DNA from: Papiliotrema nemorosa
Taxonomy: Eukaryota > Basidiomycota > Tremellomycetes > Tremellales > Rhynchogastremaceae
Length of the DNA stretch: 64,000 bases
Direction of reading: 5' to 3'
Assembly (NCBI GenBank): GCA_032158125.1
Contig: JASKOT010000004.1
Location: forward strand, 496,001-560,000
Shown: positions 56,061 to 64,000 of the stretch, piece after piece
Position numbering within the stretch: the first letter of the stretch is position 1
How the letters are laid out: each line of letters opens with the position of its first letter
The notes under the pieces: generated by a model
The model's database searches: none
Told to the model about the DNA's origin: nothing
What the model saw: the letters and a program-made list of their open reading frames with translations, nothing else
Made by a program: the position numbers and the translations under genes

Positions 56061-56227
56061 GATTGAATTGTGCTGTACAGGTATAAGAGACGACACAAGA
56101 TTCACAGAGGGGTCGAGTCGATGTTATCTGCGAAGAGGGGGGGGGGGTGGCCGAAACCCGATCGGTCAAAGCCGAAAGCAGGACAACCTCGAGATTTTGG
56201 TCCTCTCATTCATCTCGGTCAACTCCC
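56061..56227. promoter_or_regulatory. Short divergent promoter with G11 tract
   Basis: Only 167 bp separate the aminotransferase start (-) from the SET gene start (+). An 11-G run (56137-56147) lies in the middle. Confidence 0.5.
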
Positions 56228-57886
56228 ATGTCCGCTCATGGACTGCTCATAGGTGCCCCGGATAGATCCGTCGGGGTCCTACGACAATGGTGTCAAGATC
56301 ATGGGGTTCAAATCTCCCGAGGGATCGAAGTCAGGATTGGACCTGATGGATGGGCAGTCTTTGCAAAACGCGACTACGAGTTGGGTCAGATTTGTGGGTC
56401 AACGGTACACACAAGATTACTCGGCTGCTAAGAGCTGACTATCAGTATGTCAGGTTCCGAAAAAGGCTCTTCTGTCGATGAGGACATCTACATTGCCCAA
56501 GCTACTCCCTGATGAAAACTTGGAACCGAGAAGCTCTCATACGATTCTCTACCTCGCCTTGGCCCTCTTGCACGAGTTGCGTCTTGCTGAAGAATCACCG
56601 TTCTGGGGATACCTACAATCGCTACCTAGGGAGACGATCCTTCTCCCTTCATTCTGGAGCGTAGAGGAACTCGCAGGAGAAGACGGTCGGAAAGGACTGG
56701 AGATTCTGAGAGGGACCGAGGCAGAACGAGACATCCTGCATAAGAACAGTGAAGGACTATCACTCGTGAGTCCCGGTTACCGACCTGGCATATAAGGCTC
56801 ACAAGGTAGCCAGGATGATGTCCGACAATTCTATTACGCTCTTGCACCCCATCTGCCGCGCACCACATTGCACCCGGAGCCTTCCCCCTTTTTGGCATTT
56901 CTCCATGCTTACAGCCTGATATGCACCAGGGCATTCCTCATCGACCTATATCATACCATCGCTCTGTGCCCCTTCGCCGACCTGTTCAACCATTCTTCAA
57001 CCGAGGCTCACACTTCCTTATCGGCGGACGACTTTGTTTGTTATATCTGCGGCTCGCTGAAGGAGTGCGAACATGATATACCATCCACCACGGGTATCGT
57101 CAGGAGATTAGAACATCTTCCAGATCTGGAAAGGAGGCGATTGGCCCGGGAAGAGGACACAGTCGACTTGAGGATAGACCGACAAGAAGTCAAGGCCGGA
57201 GAAGAAGTGTTCAACTCGTATGGCGAGAACATGGGAGATGGGCGCTTACTGGTCGAATGGGGTTTTGTGGAGGCGGATTCGGTCGGCGGCAATATTACTT
57301 TTTCGCCAGAAGAGCTGGGGATGAATACGGAACGATGGGTTCAGCTGCTAGAGGATGGTCTGCCGAACATCGAGCTGGATGACCAGGAGGATCGCCTGGT
57401 TGGACCTGCTCCAGAGGACAGACCGTGGAGTCTGGCACTCGACACGGAAGGCGCAATATGTGTCACCGTCATCATCGGTCTGACGCACGGTGCGTCTTCG
57501 CAGTCGACTCCAGCTTCGCTCTCCGATTTGCACGGCGTCGTGAAGGAGATTGAGCAACTTAATGCTGTTCAGAGTACCGGCGAAAATGCTCCCGTCGATC
57601 CGATGACCGTTCATGTGATAAAAGGCGTGGTAAATCTACTATCGACACGTCTGGCTGCTCTTTTCCGGCCAGACTTGTCGATAGATCAATTGTTCGACTT
57701 GCGAGACGTGAGCATAGCGCTCCCTTGCTCGATTGCTTGGGTGCTGACACTGAACAGAGTCTCAAAGCAGGTGACCACCCGCAGAGAATGGCTTTCTCAG
57801 TGTTGTTGAACGAGAGGCGACTGCTCGAGTCGACCCATGAGAAGTGGACAGAGCTGCTCTCTGCCGTTCACAGCAGGGTGGTCTGA
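56228..57886 (+). CDS. SET-domain protein lysine methyltransferase (Rkm/SETD6-like)
   Basis: Four exons start at the ATG at 56228 and end at the stop at 57886; the last is preceded by an intron ending at 57758. The N-SET strand is RIGPDGWAVFAKRDYELGQI. An insert with ALALLHELRLAEESPFWGYL typifies the Rubisco-LSMT/SETD6 class. The SET core has ADLFNHSSTEAHTSL (the NH in the SAM pocket) and EEVFNSYGENMGDGRLLVEW (the NSYG catalytic Tyr motif). The C-terminal helical domain ends RMAFSVLLNERRLLE, as in this class. Yeast relatives methylate ribosomal proteins; SETD6 methylates NF-kB and others. The intron near 56772-56805 is only 30 nt if it starts GTTACC, and its exact donor is uncertain. A continuation past 57886 by splicing at 57950 is possible but unsupported. 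Confidence 0.85.
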
Positions 57887-58067
57887 TTGAAGATTGAGAT
57901 GATTGTGCGTGCTAGTCGTATGGAGCGATTGTGATCATCTGACATTCACAGGGTGAGGAGCGTACTGCGTTACATGCGAGACTAGGTCGAGGACTGGCGT
58001 GCTTTAGCGTCTTTTCGACGGAGCGGATTGCACCTGCACTCAATACAAGAAGACGAGATCATGGCCC

Positions 58068-59294
58068 ATGGCTGGCATGTCACGCAGAGGACCTCATCGA
58101 CTCTTGTGTGGGCAGATCTGCGTTGTCCGCCGTTTCTCAGCCTCCGCGCTGTCTCATGGCCGAGCTCAAGAAGTTCAGAAGGAAATCAGAAACGCATATG
58201 ACATGGGATCCTTTGGCTTCCTCGTTTCAGCAGAAGCTCAAAAGTGTTGCAGTGAATGCTTTTTGGCTCATTGTCGCGTTACAGATCACCCGAGAGCATC
58301 GAAGCAAGTCAAGCCATGACTGACGAAGTCTCCTGTCTGAAAACCTCCAGTTCTTCGACGGCTGTGTTCAACGTCCTTTTCCAGGTCGACAGCCACTTCG
58401 CGATACGCGCTTTTCATCACGCTGACATGTCGACTGAACAGGATACTACCAGGTCCAGCAACGCGCCCACCGGCGGAATCCCCGTAGTGAATGATATGAT
58501 ACTGAAGCTACAGGAGAACTCAAATTTGAATTCCTGCTCACAGCGGGTCCCGAGGCGCAAACGCTGTTCGGTTCCAATCAACACGAAGTGGCTTTCATCC
58601 TCAGCTCCGCGCTGCAGAGTCGGATCAGCTATGCGGAGTTCTCCCAGCGGCTCTCAGAGTCGATGAGGACTCGAACCAAGAAACCCATACGAGCCAATGT
58701 ACTAAGCCGACACTTCTTTTTCGGCCAAGATTTCAAAAAGGCGTACACCGCTGCAATCGAGTCTGTCGGTCTGATATTGGAGGACGTCGTGGTGCATGAG
58801 AGAAAAGCTCCCCGCACTAACGCTCAGTCTGAGCAGATGACCGCCTTCAAAGAGCGGAGCATTGCCGAGGGTGGGCATGTCGTGTTGGATCTCGCTTGGT
58901 GGAGACCCGAATCCAACCCCCCTTCATCGGGGTCTCAAGGTTGATGGTGAGCACAAGTGGCTGGAGCAGGATTCAAAGCGTAAGAGCTTGTGGACGTGGA
59001 TAAAGGCCGTGATATCGCATGAAATGCATCTGGGCTCCGGCTACATAGCAGATTGGCGAGGTCTTCCTTATTGCGATGGTGAATGTCGTTCACCAGAAGG
59101 GAAACTTGGCAGGACCATGGCCCAGAAAGGTCACCAACGACGCAGAGAAGGAAGGGCTGAGACTTGACGCAAGAGATCTGCCTCTCGGAATAGTGAAGCT
59201 CGATGTTCTGTGCCTGCCACTTCAGAAGCAGGGGAGCAAACATCCGAAAAGGACTCATCATGCCTGCACTCTATCTACGCTGCCCTATAGATAG
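58068..59294 (+). CDS. Uncharacterised protein, possibly mitochondrial
   Basis: I assembled a plausible chain of five or six exons from 58068 to the stop at 59294. The N-terminus (RLLCGQICVVRRFSASALSH) resembles a mitochondrial presequence. Recognisable pieces in order are VQKEIRNAYDMGSFGF, FFDGCVQRPFPGYYQVQQR, LKFEFLLTAGPEAQTLFGSN, HEVAFILSSALQSRISYAEF, IRANVLSRHFFFGQDFKKAY and VGLILEDVVVHERKAP. LWTWIKAIGEVFLIAMVNVV and LDVLCLPLQKQGSKHPKR close the chain. They read as coding but sit in three frames, joined by introns of about 30-61 nt. One junction near 58320-58345 needs either a 23-nt intron or an alternative using a 43-nt intron. I do not recognise a family. A decayed gene or a sequence error cannot be excluded. 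Confidence 0.5.
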
Positions 59295-59355
59295 CTACGG
59301 GAAGCATCGAGTGAGGGGTAACAGGCACGCGACCAGTTCAACGAGACCCTTCGGA

Positions 59356-62300
59356 TTACTCGTCCTCACCATCGGCGTCCTCGTCTCCCGCCGTAACCGC
59401 CACTGCATTCTTCTCATTCTGCAATTTCTCGGCAGCTCGTTTCTCCTTCTCTTCTTTCGAAGGGCGCACTAGATATTAGCGACTTGATGGCCAAATCGCA
59501 TTATCGCACTCACCCCAATTGCCTTTACCGACACCGGGCGGTCTGATATAGTCAATATGTCTTCGGGATGTACAGCGCAATGTCAACTCACACCACCTTC
59601 TTTGGCTTGGGTTTCTTCTCCGCCGGTGCTCGTTCCTTCGCATCGTCTTTTTTCTTCTTGAGCGCGGCCGCTGGACCTTGGTGGTTCTTGCTTATAACCT
59701 GACCAAGCGAAGAGATCTGGCTATGACTGGCATCAAAACCTTCGTCATCTGCCAGACCTTTGCCAGATTCAACGCGAGCAGCGAAGAAGGCGTGAAGAAG
59801 AGCGGGAACGTGGGTAGCCAGAGTGGCAGCATTGAGTGGGGCAAACGGCGGAGGCGGAGGGTATTCGGGAACGTCCTCCTTCGCGCTGCGCGTCAGTATT
59901 CAGAATGGTCCAGCACCTACCCAGCAGCATCCGCATTCGCAGCTCTGCGCCGACGACCATGAAAGAGGGCAGAAGGAACGGTGAGAGAGGTGAGACCGAA
60001 TTCACGGTCGATACCCAGCTCCTTGAGGCCCAGGTAGTCCTCACCAAGCTCATCTGCAAAGTTTCCGCTAGATAGTCAGTTCCCATTGAGAAGAAAGGCC
60101 GTGTCACGTACTCTGCGAGCATGCCACCTTGCTCGTTGAACAGCATGTCGTCCTCGATGACCGGAGCAGTGGCCTGCAGGTCAGATTCGGACTCCACGGG
60201 TACATTGACACTCACGACTTCCTTGTACGCTTGCCGGACTTTTCGCGTCATCTCAGCGATTTTGACGCCCTCGCGCTCAATATCATCCTTGATATGCGCC
60301 TCAAGATCGGACGTCTCGACCTGTCCGTTCTCGTGTAAAGCGTGCAGAACCATTTCCTGTCCGTCAGGTCTGACAGGGGTGTAAGAGGACTACCCTTACC
60401 TCGGGCGACATTCTATGACTGAAACCATCTGAGAGCAATCGTAATGTTCTGCCCATATTGCGGAAAAAGTCTACTCCTAATCGGGTGAACATGTCCAGAG
60501 CAATTTCGTTTGCACCTGCATGATCAGCATATTCGGCTGAGGATTACTGAGAGTACTGACCTTCGAATCCTGCATGAGCAAGCAATCCGGCGCTTGCCTT
60601 CTTCAATGTCTGCGTCGCTTCTTGTTCCCCTACTTCCCCGCCTAAACGGCGTCGCTTGCTTGCTTCCATATCCTCCTCTCTCCGTGCACGTTTCCGCTCT
60701 TCCCGTTCCGAGCGAGCTTGAGCTCGATGAGCTGCTTGTTGCACAGCCGGATTGGGCGGTAAGACCCCACCCTCCGCTTCGATCCTCTGCCAATCGTGTA
60801 TGAGACCCATCACGTTCCTCGCTTCGTTCAAACGATCAACATTCCGATGTATGGCGTCTTCCAGGTTGACTGCTTTGGGATATTCTAGTGGAGGAGGGGA
60901 TATCTCGCCGGAAAGGTGGGAATGTCCATTGGCAGCCGGTGACCGCTTTCTTCTCGGTATCCGAGGCTTTGGAGCGGGCGTCATCGGGAGCATGGTTGGA
61001 GCTGCCGGCAGACCAGCGATATAAGCCTCGTCTCTGCTCATCATGGTCCACCACGCAGCCTCCAGTCTGGCCTCTTCATCGTCTTCACCTATCTCTACCC
61101 CATACCACGCAGGTGGAGCAACATTATTCAACAGTTCTTTGCTTCTCGCTTGTGCCAAGGTCGAAGGACCCGCATGATCCAGAGCTAAGCTCGTATGTTG
61201 CGTCATCGAGTACGGCGTCCTGACGAAAGCTTGGACGTTTTCAAGCGAAGTTTGGAGGGTCGGACGGAAAGGCGGGGTCTGGTTCTTCAGACCATGTACA
61301 GGCATCACACTTCTCACTCACGCTTCTTGCGATTCCATTTGGTTTTCCGATGGCTCTTCCGCCGCCTCTTGCCGAGACGACGCTGCCTTCCCGTGCCCGT
61401 ATCGAGGAACTTCTACCTCGACCACGACCTGCCAAGTCAGATCACACGATACACTGGCCGATGTGATGGCTCACCCGAGGTCTTTTGACCGGTCTGAGAC
61501 TCGTCGGCGGCGGTATGAGGTTGCGGCCCCGCTCCGGCCTCCTTTCGAAATGACTCGTCCTTTTCCCCCTCGGCGACTCCTCCGTCATCGCTCTCGCCAG
61601 CGGCATCTTCATCTCCCCCAGGTAATTGGGATGAGGTGCCGAGAGGCGAGGCATGCATCGGCACACTTCCTGAAGGTGCAGCTGAAAGCTGACGATGCGA
61701 GCCACCGTGGGCTGGCGGAAGGGCAAGAAGAGAAGGAACGCCTCGTTCGGCTCGATCTACCAGGAATTCTAGATGGTGATCGGTCTTTTGCTTCATGAAT
61801 CGAGCAGCAGCTCGTATGGGATGAGTCTGGAGATCAGTTGCACATCCATATACGAGCTAGCCATTCATCATACCTCATGAGTGTTATAGGTGAAGCAGTT
61901 CTCCCATATCAAATCGAGGTCCGCTTGAAACATGGCCTTCGACTTGTATTTGTTGCTCTTGATGTTCTTGGAGATGGTGAACAGGTCCATCGGCTTCTTG
62001 ATAACTAGCATGTCAATCGTGAATCAGGCTTCTGATCATGGAGTTACCATCGTAATAATCTGGTGCTTCTCGTTTGGCGACTGGTTTTTGGAAAGGAAGG
62101 GATTCAGGCTGGTACTTCAGCTTGACACCTTGATGAAATGGCCAGACTGACCGTGCTTTTGAGCTCATTGACGATCTTCTCCAGACTCTCGTTGAAAGCA
62201 TCTCCCGCTCTTGCTGCAGACTGTGTTTTGAATGCGAATCAACGGACGTGTATCGTACAAGAAGTGGAGAGTGATCAGCGACAATACGCCAATCTCGGCT

Positions 62301-62509
62301 GAAACCGCCGGAATGAAAGGTGGGGGACTCACCTTGCTGGTCTGCACGTCGACGAGCAGCCGTTGGAATTCGGGGTCAGCGAGGTCGGGACCATCGGGTA
62401 GACCCTCTAGAAAGGGTAAGAGGTACTGCTTGTGAGCGGATGCATCGATTTGAGAGAGGTGTAGGGGATCGACAGAGAAGTATAGGGGGTTTCAGCTTAC
62501 CTTCATCAT
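59356..62509 (-). CDS. SPT7: SAGA complex subunit Spt7 (bromodomain plus histone fold)
   Basis: The gene starts ATGATGAAG at 62509 and ends at the stop at 59356, with many short introns. The N-terminal region ([20 protein letters not shown]) is followed by a bromodomain: [40 protein letters not shown] and the helix [12 protein letters not shown] middle region contains [19 protein letters not shown] and [17 protein letters not shown] histone-fold-like segment follows ([40 protein letters not shown]). The tail is Lys/Glu-rich ([15 protein letters not shown]). The combination of bromodomain followed by a bromo-associated histone fold identifies Spt7, a structural SAGA subunit that pairs with Ada1/Taf partners and reads acetyl-lysine. 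Boundaries were checked around the conserved segments only. Confidence 0.88.
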
Positions 62510-62917
62510 CGTGTGACTTTTGACGCTGGGTGTAGCGCGTAGATGGGATGACAGGCAGTGCTTAGGGTGTCATTCGATAGCTATGGTCAACGAGAAGACC
62601 TCGACACGCCGCTTGAGAGCGGATGGATGGATGGAGAGATGAAAAGGTGGAAGGAAGGCGGGAAGGAGCTGGGCGAAAAGAGGTCGAAGGTCGAGGTACA
62701 ATCTATTCAAACGCTCCGACCGGATTTCAGGCGTTTCGTTTCAACCTTGGACCATCACTCTTCCCAATCACTTTGCATTCTTCGCCCTTCCAAGCTCAAA
62801 GACTGGGGTTGAGCTGTCGGAGATCGCCAGGAGTATGGAGTGCGACTGGATCGCTGCATTCTGACGCTCGAGAAGCCCTCAGAACCGCTTAAATCACGCC
62901 TGGAATCGGGTAAACAA
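62510..62917. promoter_or_regulatory. Divergent promoter: SPT7 / TFIIIC subunit
   Basis: The 408-bp gap between two head-to-head transcription genes contains no supportable ORF. It is purine-rich near 62625-62700. Confidence 0.45.
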
Positions 62918-64000
62918 ATGTCACAACGTCGTCCATCTTCAGCAGCTTCCTCGAGCTCCTATCAACCGGGGTCCGACGATGAGGAGGATAACAATGCCCA
63001 AGATGAGGTGGAACAGATCGAGGAGAACCCTCATGTAGCTCCATTTCGCTTCTTCCCCAAAGCTACATACGCAAGCATCGAATATCCCAGTACGGTCTCC
63101 CACCCATCCGCCATTCTCCGCCTGATTCCCCAGAAGGACATCGATGAGTGTTTCAACGCGTCGGCAAACTCGCAGCCGACATTAGAAATGCGTTATGGTG
63201 GACTTGATGTGTCGGACACCCCGGTACGGGGTATGAGGGTGCAAAGCCAGAAGTTGTTGTTGAAGCTCACAAGACGGAGGAGGAGGACGGAAGGGGATAG
63301 CGAGAATGAAGGACAACAAGAACTCTCTACGAAGGGGAAGGAGAAAGCGAGGGATGGAGCAGAGCATGGGGTGTTCACTTCGGAGATTGTTGGACCCATC
63401 GATCATACTGTACGATTCAGAGGTATGTCGTCGAAACACCGTTGACGGTTGTTGATGGTCCAGCCATGGCGGACTATCATTACACCCCAAATCCAGAAGG
63501 GAGAACAGCTCAACTGGTGAACATTCTGCGAGATGTAGATTGTGAGATCTTCGGTACCGCAGTGATCGCATGCTAAGTGGATAGACGATGGAATCCTGGG
63601 CTGGGATATAGGACCCACCGAAGAAGCCTATTTGCGAGAGATGACTCCTCCATCGGAAGGCTTTCCCTTTGATCGACCGACATACCATTCTAATCTCGAC
63701 CTTCAGCCTCTCCCCATGTTCAGTAATCGTAAGGTGCCGCTCGTATACAAGTAAGTCGACTCCGAACGAGGCGCACCGGTACTGATGCGCCAGCTTCAAG
63801 AACCACTCGTCAACGATCAAGGAAGATTACCAAGATCCAGAGACGGGTGAATGGAGACAACGACACGTCAACAACCGCAAGTTCGTGACTGTGGCCTTGC
63901 AAAAGATCAGCCACAATCATGCACCGGGCGATGTACCGAAGGGTCCTCATAAGACGATCTTGGCAAGCATAGCGACTCTGGACCAACGGATCATAGCACG
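62918..64000 (+). CDS. TFIIIC subunit Tfc1/Sfc1 (GTF3C5-like), 3' truncated by window
   Basis: Exons 62918-63422, 63464 to about 63547, 63596 to about 63750 and from about 63793 onward give the first roughly 315 residues; the rest lies outside the window. An acidic disordered start (residues 1-45) precedes YASIEYPSTVSHPSAILRL, then LEMRYGGLDVSDTPVRGM and KLLLKLTRRRRR. EIVGPIDHTVRFRAMADYHY, DYDGILGWDIGPTEEAYLRE and VPLVYNFKNHSSTIKED follow. These are the dimerisation and DNA-binding parts of yeast tau95 / human TFIIIC63, which binds the A box of tRNA genes and the 5S rRNA complex. The intron before DYDGILG uses donor GTGAGA after DVD. Family identity is firm; total length is unknown. Confidence 0.9.

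Overview
The window is nuclear DNA of a basidiomycete yeast, most likely a Tremellomycete (Cryptococcus/Kwoniella relatives). That placement is inferred from gene density, very frequent short introns and the families present; no marker here fixes the species. I reconstructed 26 protein-coding genes, most of them complete. Placing close to ninety introns by hand gave closed reading frames. Most introns are 30-65 nt with GTNNGT donors and a CTGAC/CTAAC-like branch site just before the acceptor. I saw no tRNA, rRNA, CRISPR or intact transposon.

Layout. 0.5-7 kb: a BTB-domain protein (+), then a PQ-loop vacuolar amino-acid transporter and a Pal1-type morphology/endocytosis protein (both -). 8-15 kb: an MFS sugar transporter whose start codon is split by an intron, a Gfo/Idh/MocA oxidoreductase and a small basic, possibly mitochondrial protein (all -). 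15-17 kb is gene-poor and holds a diverged 56-bp direct repeat. 17-19 kb: a GPI-anchored Ser/Ala-rich protein and a DUF4385 protein (+). 19-25 kb: a SUN-domain nuclear-envelope protein, ribosomal protein uS9 (RPS16) and a small secreted Gly-rich protein (-). 26-28 kb: mitochondrial ribosomal protein uL4m (+). 28-35 kb: a NIPA magnesium transporter, a DHA1-type MFS transporter and a membrane-anchored glutaredoxin-like protein without catalytic cysteine (-).

34.6-37.3 kb is gene-poor. 37-41 kb: a large acidic protein (+). 41-44 kb: an unrecognised protein (-) and a single-pass Asn-rich protein resembling RCR proteins (+). 44-54 kb: a Yvc1-type TRP channel (-), an Ark1/Prk1-family kinase (+) and a Lys/Glu-rich protein (-). 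54-59 kb: an Aro8-like aminotransferase (-), a SET-domain methyltransferase (+) and an unrecognised, possibly mitochondrial protein (+). 59-64 kb: the SAGA subunit Spt7 (-) and the N-terminal part of TFIIIC subunit Tfc1/Sfc1 (+), cut by the window end.

The genes form no metabolic cluster; this looks like ordinary core genome. Several act in shared settings: vacuole and ion balance (PQ-loop, NIPA, MFS, TRP), cortex and endocytosis (Pal1, Ark1/Prk1), and transcription (Spt7, Tfc1). The most unusual signals are in gene structure: four GC-AG introns with GCAAGT donors, three 14-15 nt microexons, introns near 31-37 nt, stop-free introns of 3n length, and an intron inside an ATG.
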